DNA of 64,000 bases from Spodoptera frugiperda (GCF_023101765.2 NC_064228.1:3028501-3092500), one strand, 5' to 3'; counted from the stretch's first letter, positions 17,565 to 30,597 are shown. The notes: generated from the letters alone by a model not told the origin. Program-made: numbers and translations.

Positions 17565-17838
17565 ACTGTCTCGTTGGTCGAGTGGTCGCTAGTCCGACTG
17601 TCGGACAATGGGTCTCGGGTTCGATTCCCGGGTCGGGCAAAATATTACTGGGCTTTTTTCGGTTTTTCAAATTTTTTTTTTTTTTGTAGTACCACGGCGA
17701 CTGGAAATGTGTCCAGTATATGGCAATAGGTTTACCCCCTATTACATGGGACTTAAAAATGTCTCCCTATTACATGGGCATTAAGTGCCGTAATGTGCAC
17801 CTCTGGACATAAAAGGCGTGACGTTGCTTTTATTTACT
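17565..17838 (+). repeat. SINE-A, full copy
   Basis: The head ctcgttggtcgagtggtcgc and the B box ctcgggttcgattcccgggt are intact. The body runs through ctgggcttttttcggttttt, gtgtccagtatatggcaata and gccgtaatgtgcacctctgg to ataaaaggcgtgacgttg. A tract of 14 T's lies inside the body. Confidence 0.8.
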
Positions 17839-19042
17839 ATCTTTCGAAATGTATCTTTGGAAAGAGACAATGAGACATATCATCGCGTGTACTGCTCATG
17901 ATTCTGAGGTCGCTAAAATTAATCGAGCACTCTCCTCAAACTATAGAACGATTGCAAAAGAAAAGTTTTGTACAAATAAATGATCGTTTTGTTACAATAA
18001 ATCGTTTCTTTCCAAAAGTTGATGTGCAATATTTATCGCCAAGTATTGTACGTTTGTTCAAACTGCGATAATATATCAAGACTAGAATTCTCAAAGGGAT
18101 TATACCTTCTACACATTCATAGGTGTTATTTAATAATGAATTTGTGTCATAATAATATCGACGCTGGAAAGGCAAAATGTATTAAGCGCCACTTTGGTCG
18201 AAAATGAGTTATATATACCGTTGGAATCGCCTGATTTTTCTCTTTCGAATGGTCTATGTCTCGCCTTAATTTGAGCACTTTGATGGCGGTTAATACACCG
18301 GTGATTTTAGACTTTTTCGTATATTTTTTTGTTTTAAATCCATTCATTTTTTTACTTTGGCTCATAAAGCGTACATGATAGTAACAAACTATTGATAAGT
18401 CATTTATACCTGCTTAAGTTTACAACTAGATTGGTTTTAAATCTCTTTACCTTTCCATTTTTCTAAAAAGTAACGCAATAAAACATTTTACAGATTGGCA
18501 ATTATTATAAAATCTAAACATAAGTCAATTTACTTGTAAATAAAATATATGTTTTTTGCGTTTAAAACATTTTACTTTTCTGCATGTTACAATTATTTAG
18601 ACGTTAAAACAATTTTATCCAACACATTTTATTACTAAAATGGTTGATAATACAATTTTACCTGAAGCTATTCTAATGTGTTTGTAGCACTTAAATTAAT
18701 TTACCTAATGTAAAATTAATTGCATTTGTGAGTTAACCCTCCCAAAAAAGATTGATAAATACCAAACTATGGTGGTTAGACGGTAGTTCAAGACTGTAAT
18801 TCACCGAGACCGCGGCTGTTAATCAGGGCCGAGAGCGTTGCGCGGGCGCTTCAGTCACCCATGCGCTGTCGACGAGGGAGTTCACGCTCGCTGTCGCAAT
18901 ACACTGTTCGTAAATATGAGGAGTACCTTAGTTTGCAAACGTGTAATACCAAAAAGAATTTACCAGATACTGATATAGAAGATGTTGATATAGAAGAAGA
19001 TTTTTAATTTTCCAAAATGTGATTATTTTTTATTATTATATC
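17839..19042. other. AT-rich stretch, no gene seen
   Basis: Several short overlapping frames near 17940-18360 lack features. At 18745-18900 there is a GC-richer patch (accgcggctgttaatcaggg, gcgttgcgcgggcgcttcag) that I cannot assign. Confidence 0.35.
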
Positions 19043-19312
19043 GTCACGCTCTTTATCCCCGAAGGGATAGGCAGCGGTGCACATTATGCCACGTAACGCC
19101 ACTGTATAATGTACACCCACTTTTCACAATTTATGTTGTAAGTCCCATGTAATAGGTGAGCCTATTGCCATACATCGGACACATTTCTAGATTCCATGCT
19201 ATTACTGAGAAATTTTCGAAAAACCGAAAAAAGCCCAGCAATAATTCGCCCAACCCGGGTATTGCCCTTGCCCAGCAATCGCACTTGCAACCACTCGGCC
19301 AAGGAGGCAGTC
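19043..19312 (-). repeat. SINE-A copy, antisense
   Basis: ccgaagggataggcagcggt, acaatttatgttgtaagtcc and ccgaaaaaagcccagcaata are present, then a decayed B box. The A-box part ccactcggccaaggaggcag ends it. Confidence 0.75.
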
Positions 19313-19935
19313 ATTATTTTAATATAAGATTAAGTGAGATTATATTTTACACTTATAAGATTAATACTGATACAGAAGATGTTGATGAAATTTTATGTTA
19401 TCTATGTCTTGAATATGTTTCCAAAGTCTGATTATTTTTCATTTTGTATTTGATTAGTATAAGTCTAAGTACAAGTGTACCTATTAACTTGTGATATCTG
19501 ATCTCTACTAGGTATACTTAAAAGTATTGCCTTTCTATGTTCAGTACCAAAATGGCAAAACTGTTGGGCCTACATAGTTGAAACTTTGTAGGTTGATGTA
19601 TTCTGGTAACCGCTATTTGAATTTCGAATAACAATTAATAAATTAAAAGGGGCACCCCATACATGGAACTGATTCAAAAAGTTTTAACCTATTCGTGATG
19701 GGTGTCTATCGATAATACCTACTTTAAAAAAGACATTTTTCGTCAAAATCAATTGTTTGAAAGATAGACGTTTCCAAAGTAGAAAAATGAGTGTCCCCCT
19801 CTCTAACATTTAAAATATAGAAGGGACAAAACTAAAAAAAAAAATATATGCTGTTTTCATTTGAAACTTTCAAAGAAAATTGGTTTGAACGAGATATAAT
19901 TATTACTTTTTCAGAAATAACACTAATAGAACTCG
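19313..19935. other. No gene seen
   Basis: AT-rich, unassigned. Confidence 0.35.
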
Positions 19936-20273
19936 TCCGTGAACGGTGGCGGTGTGTCCTGTATGGGCTGAGCACCGCCAAGTCCTCAGGGATGTGGTCG
20001 GCGACGGTGACCTCTCGCGCCCGGCACTGGTTCAGGCCATGGTGCGGAGCGAGGGGGACTGGGATGCCGTCTCCACCTTTTGCAAAGCAGTCATGCTAGC
20101 TACGGAGAAGGCGGGGCGCGTGAGAGAACAAACCTCCTCACGTCCCAGCCGTCGCGTGAGACACTCCGGGCGTCGGGGATCGCGGGACGATCTCCGGCCA
20201 CCGTAAGTGCGGGTCTGCGGACGGCGAGCAAGGGTAGCTCGCCGCCCGACCAGAACCAGACCCGTGCGTGCGG
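19936..20273 (+). pseudogene. R1-like LINE ORF2 C-terminal fragment
   Basis: In the frame 19946-20206 it reads AVCPVWAEHRQVLRDVVG, then VRSEGDWDAVSTF and a basic tail. It is homologous to the minus-strand fragment at 54286-54675. It follows with agcaagggtagctcgccgcc, the start of the family L 3' UTR, and is then cut at about 20273 by a different LINE. Both ends are truncated. This piece ties family L to an R1-like coding end. Confidence 0.75.
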
Positions 20274-20936
20274 ATCGGATCATCTTGAGCTTCTGGGCGT
20301 AACTTTATCGCTTACACTAAACTTCGGCTCTTATATAGAGTCGAAGGCGCATCTGGCTGGTAGAAAGTTGGGTATCCTCTGGTGGGTGAGACGGTACTTC
20401 ACACCGAAACAACTGCTGAGCCTGTACCAAGCGCAGGTTCGGTCATATATGGATTACTGTTCTCACCTTTGGGACGGCTCGGCTAAATGCCAGATCAAAC
20501 CGCTAGAAAACATCGAAAAGCGTGCCAAGAAGCTCATCAATGATGATGCGCTTGTGGAGGCCCGGCTTTAAAGCCTTGAACACAGGCGCAAGGTTGCAAG
20601 CCTTTCCGTTTTTTACCAGATACATTTCGGAGAGTGTGCGGGGGAATTGCACAACTTGATTCCCCCGAGTCCTTTCCATTATCGAACCACAAGACAATCG
20701 GCGAGGCGTCACCGTTCATTGTAGATATCCCACCCACTCGCACGAAGCGCTTCACTCCAAGCTTCCATGTGCGAACTGTTAGAGAGTGGGATTCTTTGCC
20801 GGAGTCTGTGTTTCCTGATGGGTATAACCTGGGTGTTTTCAAGGCCCGAGTGAATAGGTTGGTTATGGGCAGACGTGCTCCATCGTAGGCCGCGTCATCA
20901 CTTACCACCAGGCAAGATAACGGCTAAACGTCAACC
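20274..20936 (+). pseudogene. CR1/Daphne-like LINE reverse transcriptase C-terminus
   Basis: The readable protein begins LELLGVTLSLTLNFGSYIES, then RRYFTPKQLLSLYQAQVRSY and YCSHLWDGSAKCQIKPLENI, a region after the RT palm. A TAA at 20569-20571 interrupts it where a glutamine codon would fit, and the same frame then continues (SLEHRRKVASLSVFYQIHFG). A frameshift near 20720 leads to the C-terminal part TVREWDSLPESVFPDGYNLG, VFKARVNRLVMG and a stop near 20888. The 3' UTR has cgtcatcacttaccaccagg. It has at least two breaks and is not functional. Related fragments lie at 0.8, 15.8, 49.0 and 63.2 kb. Confidence 0.8.
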
Positions 20937-21796
20937 CATCAAACGTAATAAAAAAGTGCATTTTCAAAAAACGCAAATATAACTTTGTCGTTCATACAAA
21001 CACTATGTATAACGAAGTTATTTTATAACTTTTATATTATGCCATCTACTTGCTGCTACGGAACTCCTCATGGGCGAGTCTGACTCGCACTTGGCCGGTT
21101 TTTTAAGACTGATTGATCTCAGAAGTAAGTGGTTTATATTATTTCTTCATTTTGCGATGAAAAGTCCTTTTAAAAATTTTTTTTGCGTTATTTAGCTTTA
21201 CCCGTAACTTCCATTATTCATTAATATTGTGAGATAATACTTAAAGCCCAGCGAAAACTTTAGCTTAATGCAAGATAAGACATTTTAGTTTTCATGGTCT
21301 GACTTGACAGGGCTTGATAAAACATTTTACTTAGACGTGTTAGTATGCTGTACAGAACATAACACATTTTTCCAGCTCATTTTTTGCAGCTTTTTGTTCG
21401 TTAAAACATGTTTTACCTGGACACGGCGAGTATGGTTAACTGACTTAAGTCAATTTTACCTAACCAAGATTATGGCCTGCATTGTATTAACTCCAAAATC
21501 TTGGACACAAAGACACCTACATTATTTTCTATTATTACATTTCATAGTAAACGTTATTCGTAATAACTATTTTGAGTTTCAATGAAAAAGCTCCAGTAAT
21601 TAATTAGTTATGATTTTTTTTGCAAAATTTGAAACTTCAAATCGCTCTACTGAACAATTCACATAATGGCGGTTAATACATTTTGCCTTTCCAGCGTCGA
21701 TATGACGTCATTTCTTCTATGTCTCGAAGGAGTAAGAAGGTTTGTATAATATGCGTATTAAAAAAATATATAATCTTGTACGCGATGCTTGCCAGT
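20937..21796. other. No gene seen; one repeat tail
   Basis: cgactcgcacttggccggtt-type sequence near 21080-21105 is a common lepidopteran repeat end, and a related form occurs near 34945. The remainder is AT-rich. Confidence 0.35.
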
Positions 21797-22038
21797 AGGG
21801 CTACTCCGGTTCTCTAATGCGAAGTTTCATTTAATCTTCGGCCGTAGGTTTTATTGATTTACTAATAGAATGACTTAAAATAACGTTTTATTTTTAATTT
21901 CATATCAAAATCTATTTATTTATCTTCATTTCATTTGTTTATTTTTGTTCACGAAAGTTCGCAATAAATGAAATTGTAGTACGAAATCTGCGAAGTTTCG
22001 GACGAAACTTCGTTTTTCGTTGAATTAGAGTAGGCCCC
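21797..22038 (+). repeat. MITE-N, full copy
   Basis: The ends are inverted: gggctactcc on the left and gagtaggcccc on the right. The body has taggttttattgatttacta and ttttgttcacgaaagttcgc. Other copies are at 53658-53885 (-) and 58817-59063 (+). It is a non-coding DNA transposon derivative of about 240 bp. Confidence 0.75.
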
Positions 22039-22067
22039 CAGGTCATTCTTCATCTTCACTTTTAAAA

Positions 22068-23275
<1,208 letters not shown>

Positions 23276-23530
23276 CTGTTGCCACCTGGAACCTATTTCC
23301 CGACGCCCTGCTTATATCGTGCAGCAAAACTGTGGAATGAGCTGTCGTTGGCGGTGTTTCTGATACGATATGACCTTGAAACGTGCAAGAAAAGAGCGTA
23401 TTCCTTTTGTAAAGGCTGGCAAAGCACCTGTTTCTCCTCTTCCTGGTGTTATAGGTGTCCATGGACGGCGCTGATCGCTTATCATCAGATGGTTCGTTTG
23501 CTCGGTTGTCTCCTATTCAATAAAAAAAAA
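23276..23530 (+). pseudogene. Daphne/CR1-like LINE 3' end, source of the family C tail
   Basis: The readable protein end is TYFPTPCLYRAAKLWNELSL, then RYDLETCKKRAYSFCKGWQS, typical of the last ~60 residues of Daphne/CR1-type reverse transcriptases. The 3' UTR follows: ggtgttataggtgtccatgg, cggcgctgatcgcttatcat, cttaccatcag-type and attcaataaaaaaaaa. This 3' UTR is the counterpart of the last ~100 bp of family C repeats. The copy is 5'-truncated. Confidence 0.7.
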
Positions 23531-24439
23531 TATTCTGTGTAGTGACAGTAAGTAAAATGTATTCGACATTACTCTTCTCGCAGGTGTATACATATAGTAT
23601 CATAATCTGGTATGTAGGACTTTTTAATACATAATATCCCTAAAGTTGACGTCCAAAAAGCACCAGGTGATAACACTTGATGTCACTTGGATATTTACTT
23701 TAGGGACAACTTGTATCATCAATCCAAGACTGTCATTCATGTCCCTCAGACGTGTCACACTTCAGGGTTTCGGGTGTTTTCATGGTTGTATCTAGAGTCC
23801 ATTTATTTGTAAATAGTCAGTCTATCTGTAGATCCTGGCTTACAGAAGTTACAACGGTTTTGTTAGGCTGTCGCAAGCTAAAAAGGACACTTGTATAACT
23901 GACGAAAAATATAGGTATTACACTGTCCTCAGATTGTAGATATAATATTAATAAGACATTAAAAAGCTAACTTTGTAATTTGTACGACAAAGTAATACTC
24001 GTATTTATAAATCATTTAATATTCCAGCCAAAAATGAGGTTAGTTCTAGAATATAATCTAACATTTATATTACAAAACCATACTTAAAAAATATAATACG
24101 CAACTTAAATCCCCAACCATTTTCCTTAGGAATGTTAAAATTATTCAGTAGAACATATTTCTCTTTTAAAACATTTCTGCTCATTCTTTACAATGGAGAA
24201 AAATTAACATTTATTTCCCAGGCCTGGGAAAAGTTGACAAAATCGTTTTGATTTGAAATTCTAATGTTAACAATGTCTTTAATCAAATTCTTTGTGCAAA
24301 AAGAATGTTGCGTTGTTTAGGAATAATGGAAAGAACTGTTCCTTTGGGCTCACAAGAATTTTAGGTATGTATTTTTTTGAAAACTGATGTCAATGTTCTT
24401 ATTGCCTTAGTATAAAGCGACTTACTTGACTCAAAGTCC
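23531..24439. other. No gene seen
   Basis: AT-rich, unassigned. Confidence 0.35.
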
Positions 24440-24605
24440 TATGCTTCCTAGATTGGGCAGAGGGCCTCCACAGACTCCTCACACCACACACTCTTCCATT
24501 TCGATCTGTCTCAACGTCATTCTGATGCCCACCGCTTCTGCTATCACTGTACGTCGCCAGGTTTGCCGAGGACAGCCACGTTTCCTTTTTCCTGCTTGGA
24601 AATAT
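24440..24605 (-). pseudogene. LINE ORF C-terminal fragment
   Basis: In one minus-strand frame it reads GKRKRGCPRQTWRRTVIAEA, then RMTLRQIEMEECVV and a stop. The arrangement (K/R-R-G-x-P-R-x-T-W-R-R-T..A, then TLRQIE) is a common C-terminal block of insect non-LTR reverse transcriptases. The clade is not resolved. Too short to be functional. Confidence 0.6.
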
Positions 24606-25135
24606 GGTCGGGCCCCTTAGAAGTGTATGGCCTATCCATCATCACTTGCAACGTATATGAAGCGACTATTAAACTTCTTTTCCACCAGAGACTAAAGACT
24701 GTCTTACATACCACAACGAAATAAATCAGAAGATATTTTTAGACGAGAAGAAAAACGGTTAAGTTTAAAATAACAACAAATTATTAGTAAGACTGGAAAC
24801 TCTTTAAAAGACTATCTACACAAAACATCACGGAAACTATAAACGTTAAAATTGTAACAAAAAATCCATATCACCATAAAAAGAAGGGACTAAAGTTTAA
24901 ATCAATAATAAACATGTTGATGGGCCCATAAAAAACAACATTATTTTATACATAAAAAAGTCTAACTTTCGTAGAATCGGAACATCGCATAAAATTGCCA
25001 TTCACTCGAATGATAACAAAGTTAAAGTAAAAGAGATTTTAGGTAAAAAAAAAAACAAGGTACGAATGAATCAAAACATGGAGTATTGCTTACGTTCAAT
25101 TGGACGTAATTCAATATCGCATTGTTTACGCTTGA
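24606..25135. other. No gene seen
   Basis: AT-rich, unassigned. Confidence 0.35.
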
Positions 25136-25465
25136 GGCAGCTTTTCCACCAGAGATGTGCTATGTAGCTATGTTACGAAGATTTAATAGCTAAGCTGTGA
25201 AACTATGTGACCGTTTTCACTGATACTAAGCTATGATATAGATGTGCAAGGAAGATGCGCAGCTAGAGTATGCAACGTATCGATAGTAGGGAAGTCATCC
25301 ATTACACAAATGCATATACACGCATTTTTCCAAATGAAAAAACAGCACTTAGCTGAACCCGTTTCCACTAGTGCTAAACTATAATGTACCAATTAATATG
25401 ATTGGTGGAAGCCAAACGCATCCACAGCAACGTAGCATGAGCACATCTCTGCGGGCAAAGACAAC
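25136..25465 (-). repeat. MITE-M, near-complete copy
   Basis: The left end cttttccaccagagatgtgc is intact. The right end tagcatgagcacatctctgc is degraded. Internal blocks match the 16.5- and 40.8-kb copies. Confidence 0.8.
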
Positions 25466-25742
25466 CTAAGGCATAAATGAAATATCCTCGCAGAGATAGA
25501 CAGAGTTCAAAGTATATAATGTAACACCTAGTCACTTAGAACGTAATGAGTCCTATGTTTTAAAGGTGAGTCTATTATCTATACCAAGCACAATACCAGA
25601 CACCGTGATAATAATAATATAATCAGAAATTAAATAGGAAATCTCCATAAAACTCTGCCCAATCCCGGAATCGCACTTGTTCCTAAAGGCAGTATACGAA
25701 ATGTACGACTATATATTCAATTTTATGACATAAACATAGCTT

Positions 25743-25890
25743 TACGTTCAGTGCGCAATTGGCGTAGTGGTGAACCGAGTGCTGCGAAGCGTGTTGCGGA
25801 TTCCGTTCCTGTATAAAGCAAATATTTGTGTAACCTATGGGGTGTGTGTGTTCAGTGTTCGGAGTCATACGCAATTTATTCGTGTGTGAG
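25743..25890 (+). repeat. tRNA-derived SINE, third type (diverged)
   Basis: ggcgtagtggtgaaccgagt (A-box side) and gttgcggattccgttcc (decayed B box) are followed by gcaaatatttgtgtaaccta. The layout resembles SINE-B, but the head differs. Confidence 0.45.
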
Positions 25891-25974
25891 AAGCATGAAT
25901 GTTAAGAGATATTTTTGTCTATACATATTATAAAAAAAAAAATCCACAATTTCGAAAATTATTTCTAAATTCTA

Positions 25975-26117
25975 AATAGTCTATGGCAATAGGCTCACCC
26001 CTGTTACATGGGACTTATAACACAAATGGTGAAAAGTGGGTGTACATTGTATAGCGGTATTACGAGCCGTAATATACCTTTACCTACCCCTTCGAGAATA
26101 AAAGACGTGAAGTTGCA
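25975..26117 (+). repeat. SINE-A, 5'-truncated
   Basis: It starts at agtctatggcaataggctca and runs to ataaaagacgtgaagttgc. Its atagcggtattacg shows the uninterrupted form of the site used by the Helitron in the 36-kb SINE-A. Confidence 0.75.
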
Positions 26118-27341
26118 TCATTTTATGAAAGTTCTCAACAATCTTAAAGCTTATTTAGTTAAACTCCCAACAGTAACGCAACAATTCATTTTAATCACAT
26201 AATTAAAATACCGCATTAAGCCATAACGTGTAATGTTACAAAACATACTATTACATTACATTAACAAAAGTACTTAACAAACTGCCTCAGTTAGTTAACA
26301 AGTTTAATTTAGTACGCAGCGTACTCTAAGTTGCCGGCGTATTTTCCCAACTGTTATGCAAGCGGCGTAGTCAATGGGAAAATTTTAATAAAAGCAATAC
26401 GCTTTTGGTTCAAACAAACCAACTTTCACATTTCATGAGTATTTTTAGCTTTGTCAAAATGGCGGATTTTAATGAGTCAGTAGGATAAGTATGTAATTGC
26501 GTAATAATACCTTTTCCTTTCTACCTTGAGATTGGAATTGACATGAACAAGTTTGGACTTCGATTTTGTTCGAAAGGAAATTCTGTTTTCGATTTCTTTA
26601 ATTATGAAAAACTTTGAGCGACCTCGAGTTTTGTTTGATTGTTGGTAGGTAAATAATTTCTACTTAAAAAAGGTTTATGGGTGCACTCCACTCGTGCTTG
26701 TATAAGGCTACCTGTGTACCGGAGCGGAGCGAAGAAACGGAGAAATATTAAACAATAGGATTGCACAAAATTTGCCCATTAAAGATAGGATAAAATTTTG
26801 TTCTCTGCTCCGCTACCGGTGGACGACAAGCAGCCTAAGTCTTATACGATTTGGAATCCATGATTGTAATAGGAATTCTTCATTTTAAACTTTCGAAAAA
26901 AACAAAAACAACACAGAACAGGAAAAACAATGTTGCTTATTCGTTCGGTTGTTGACAAATACAGTACGTACATGACATTCGATTGGATTACTGGACTGCC
27001 TCCTCTATATGAGAGGGGTTTGCTATATTCGCCACACTTGGCTCAAAAGATTCAAGTTAATAATATTTTTTTTTAAGATTATACAAATAGGGTTGATTGG
27101 TATAATCTTAAAAAGCGCCCAGTTAAATATAAAATCCGTGCCTCCAGAACGAAGCTACAAGTCAAAAAAATTATATTTACACTAAATAAGGAGAAGCAAT
27201 CAAAGCAAGTGTGAATAGAAGGAAAAAATCATGCATGATCTCTGTCGCAGCAATACGACACGAGCGGCAGTGACACGGAAATATGTGCGACACGGGCGGT
27301 TAATGGGTTAAATTAATAATAATATATCTTACTTACTTCAC
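26118..27341. other. No gene; one small inverted-repeat element
   Basis: At 26706-26835 ggctacctgtgtaccggagc and its opposing partner near tgctccgctaccggtggacg bound a ~130-bp MITE-like unit. The rest is AT-rich. Confidence 0.4.
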
Positions 27342-27597
27342 TGACTGCCTCGTTGGTCGAGTGGTCGCAAGTTCAACTGTCGGGTTGGGCAAAGTATTAC
27401 TGGGTTTTTTCGGTTTTCCGAAAATTTCTCAGTGGTAGCACGGAGTCTGGAATTGTGCCCAGTGTATGGCAATAGGCTCACCACATGGGACTTATAACAC
27501 AAATGGTGAAAAGTGGGTGTACATTGTATAGCGGCATTACGTGCCGTAATGTGCACCTCTGCCTACCCCTTCGGAGATAAAAGTCGTGACGTTGTTG
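27342..27597 (+). repeat. SINE-A copy lacking the B box
   Basis: The head ctgcctcgttggtcgagtgg is good, but about 25 bp covering the B box are deleted (ctgtcgggttgggcaaag). The body runs to agataaaagtcgtgacgttg. Confidence 0.75.
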
Positions 27598-28137
27598 CTT
27601 ATTTACTTCACCGATCCCATTTTGGAAAAACAAAAACATCCCTTTGATTTTAGCGATGAAAATTATCGAATTTCGAGTACGGTAACAGAATCCATTGGCA
27701 ACCTGATTATGAACTAAGAAAATGAACAACGCGATTTGAATGTCAATTTCATGAAATTCAAAAAGTGAAATTATTCCTGGAACTGTAATTGGGTCGAGTT
27801 AGCCCTTGAGTATTAGGGAGTAAGCGTACTTGTTCAGCTCTTTAGCTCTTTTTTCGTTTTGCTGAACATTTTTCGTCACGTACATAGCTCAGCCGCAATT
27901 TAATTTCTATGTGTTTGATATTATCGCTGCTGTGGTGTGATATGTATTTTAACTTATCTATAAGCATTATATTTTAGTCAATAGATGTATATGCTAATAT
28001 CAAATTTGTAATTTTATTTTAATAAACAGTACTTCTTAGTCGTCAACTATGTCCTATCATATCAAAGCATCCCTATACAACAGAGCAGCACTGAACATCT
28101 TATATCGCACTAGATTGATAAAAACATATCTTTCTTA
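27598..28137. other. No gene seen
   Basis: AT-rich, unassigned. Confidence 0.35.
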
Positions 28138-28402
28138 AACAAGCAAGTGCGACTGCCGGCTAAACGGTCTCGGACCAGTAATTTATATTTAAACAATTTA
28201 AAAAAATATATTTTTTATATAAATTTCTCACTAGCAGCACAGAGCCTGGAAGTATGCTCAGTATATGACAACAAGCTCACTCCCTATTACATGGGACTTG
28301 TAACACCAATGGTGAATACACATTGAACTGTGAACAGTGGCGTTAGATGCCGTAATGTACAATGCAACTTAGCCTACTCCTTCAGGGATATAAGACGTGA
28401 CG
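28138..28402 (+). repeat. SINE-A copy, old and diverged
   Basis: gtgcgactgccggctaaacg, ctattacatgggacttgtaa, atgccgtaatgtaca and ataagacgtgacg are recognisable. Confidence 0.6.
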
Positions 28403-28769
28403 CAGAAAAAAAGTAAGTGTGCGTACTCCCTTACTAAAACGAGTTATGGAACGCCTACGGGAGATCTAGTTGGTACCTATTAATACGATAGTCACGACTA
28501 ACTAAAAGTTTTTTTATTAGATCGTAATAAAATTACTCTTTTAGATCTATATCTAAAATCTATATCGAAAGTATCTATATACTTTCTAAGTAGTTCCGTA
28601 GTTTTGAGTGGGAAGATTGTTTTTTTCGAGTCGGATAACGTGATATTAAGATGGTTTATTATAAAACTCTGGATGTAATTATAATGTTAGCCAGAACCTA
28701 GGTTGTTTCATGGGTAGAGTAGCTGTAAGTTTGGCTGCTGATAAAGAAGTCTTAGGTCACCTACGGTCT
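28403..28769. other. No gene seen
   Basis: AT-rich; overlapping tatctatat motifs at 28540-28590. Confidence 0.35.
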
Positions 28770-29010
28770 ACCACGGCTTCATAAAAACCGACGTGAAACA
28801 ACGCTTGCGTTGGATTTCGTTGTGTGAGTGAGGTTACCGCAGGCCCAATTACTGTTTTCCCCGACAAGCCTTAAATTTCTACCTCTCAAAAAGCTGGCTA
28901 CGCACTTGTAACGCCTCTGGTATTTCGGGTGTCCATGAGCGGCGGCGATTGCTTACCATCAACCATCAGGTGATCCGTCTATTCTTTTACCAGCTTATAC
29001 CATAAAAGAA
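28770..29010 (+). repeat. Family C copy, head truncated
   Basis: cacggcttcataaaaaccga, aacaacgcttgcgttggatt, acgcacttgtaacgcctctg and accatcaggtgatccgtcta to ttataccataaaagaac. An extra accatca unit is duplicated in the tail. Confidence 0.7.
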
Positions 29011-29211
29011 CCTTGGCAAAAACATAAACAGACTTCATTATCATAAATATTTTATGTTACACCAATTATTTGCGTTTATACGTTCATAAATTAACATAGT
29101 AGCGATCGTAAATTAATGTTTTTTCTCCAATTAATTACGACGCCTTACTAATTAATAACATCAAACAATGAGATCCAAATTAATGAGTTTATATTGCGAA
29201 GATATTTATTT

Positions 29212-29403
29212 ATTGTTAAGTTACTTCTGCCAGCGGTTTCACTCGCGTTCCTGTGAAATAAGAAGCTATGTATATCCTAACACCAAAGTCCGCTCATAGA
29301 CTGTCTGTATACCGAATTTCATCAAAAGCCGTTCAGTAGTTTCGCGTGATTGGTAAACAACTATCCAAACAAACAAACTTTCAGATTCATAATATTAGTG
29401 TGA
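29212..29403 (-). mobile_element. Helitron-family copy
   Basis: Its minus-strand 5' end TCACACTAATATTATGAATC and the inner block with caatcacgcgaaac are clear. The 3' end gccgctggcagaag-type sequence is present, but CTAG is mutated. Confidence 0.5.
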
Positions 29404-29484
29404 TGATATATATTATTATGTACAAATGACGTCACGCTTTCTTAATCACCGAAGAGGTCGGCAGAGCCGGTAAACGCCAAATTT

Positions 29485-29563
29485 CATCAAAATCCGTTCA
29501 GTAGTTTCAGCGTGATTGACGGACAAACCTCCAAACATATAAACTTTCACATTTATAATAGTG
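29485..29563 (-). mobile_element. Helitron-family 5'-end fragment, tandem to the previous one
   Basis: aaatccgttcagtagtttca, then gcgtgattgacggacaaac and a terminus agtgtga|tg as in 29403. A SINE-A end (gacgtcacgc..ttaatcacc) follows both copies, so the pair looks like a local tandem duplication. Confidence 0.5.
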
Positions 29564-29565
29564 TG

Positions 29566-29870
29566 ATGACGTCACGCCTTTTTAATCACCTTGGGGTAAG
29601 CAGGTAATGTAACCACCACTTTCCACTCGATACGTTTTAAGTAACATATGTTAGGGAGTGAGTCTATTGCCATTCACCGGAGACTTATTCTCTTTACTAG
29701 TTCCTGCAGTGGCTTCGCTCGCGGTCCGCGGATAAAAAGTATTCTATGTGTTATTCCAGACCATAATCTACCAACGACGTCTACGTAATACTTTGCCCGA
29801 CTCGGGAATCGAACCCGAAACCCCTTATCCGGCAGTCGCACTGGCGTCCACTCGACCAACGGGGCAGTTT
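29566..29870 (-). repeat. SINE-A copy, interrupted
   Basis: The antisense B box cgggaatcgaacccgaaacc and A box gtccactcgaccaacggggc are good. The middle is replaced at 29696-29775 by a Helitron 3'-end fragment (starting ctagttcctgcagtggcttc on the plus strand). Confidence 0.7.
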
Positions 29871-30102
29871 TACAATTTCCAATAAAGAATATTGAAACAC
29901 TGAAAATAATGAAAAACATTTTTCAGGAAACAATTTCACACCTTTAATGGTTTTAATAACAGCGCGTGTATAAATTATTTATTTTTCAGGTCATTACAGG
30001 TTTCAGTATTAATTAAGGTCAGTGTATAAACGGTCGTTATATTGTAGTAAATGGATGATACAGCTGATGACCAATAAAAATGGAGATTCTCAATTTGACA
30101 TG

Positions 30103-30401
30103 TTTTTTTTTTAATGGAACACGCCGTAAAATAGCAGACGTATCACCTGATGGTTAGCAATTGCCGCCGCCTATGGACACTTGAAACACCAGAGGCGTTA
30201 CAAGTACGTTGCCGGCCTTTGGGGGTTAGGAATTTAAGGGTTGTTGGGGAATCGGGGATTAAGAAGATTGGGAAGGGGTCAATTGGGCCTCTCTCACACA
30301 ATGAAACACAACACACAAGCGTTGTTTCACGTCGGTTTTTTGTGAGGCCGTGGTATCACTCCGGTCAAGTCAGCCCATTCGTGCCGAAGCATAACTCTCT
30401 T
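30103..30401 (-). repeat. Family C, full copy
   Basis: A T run, then acgccgtaaaatagcagacg, aacaccagaggcgttacaag, ggcctttgggggttaggaat, cgtggtatcactccggtcaa and gtgccgaagcataactctc. Both head and tail are present. Confidence 0.8.
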
Positions 30402-30597
30402 ACACTTGTGTAGATACGTTTTCGAAACAATGTAACTAAGAATTGTATTGTGAATCTGATTGAAAAAGAGTAACCTATGGAGTTTCTTGCTCGTTCTTCT
30501 CCATAGGAATCTACACTTTGGAACGACCAAATAGCTTCACTAGAGGACTGACCGACAGACAGACATTTTGTTTTTTTTTATATTGTAATATTTTTGC

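Noticed and set aside
20080..20571. 163-codon frame as one protein
   Set aside because: Its first third is an off-frame reading of the R1-like fragment; only the part after ~20274 is real LINE coding sequence.
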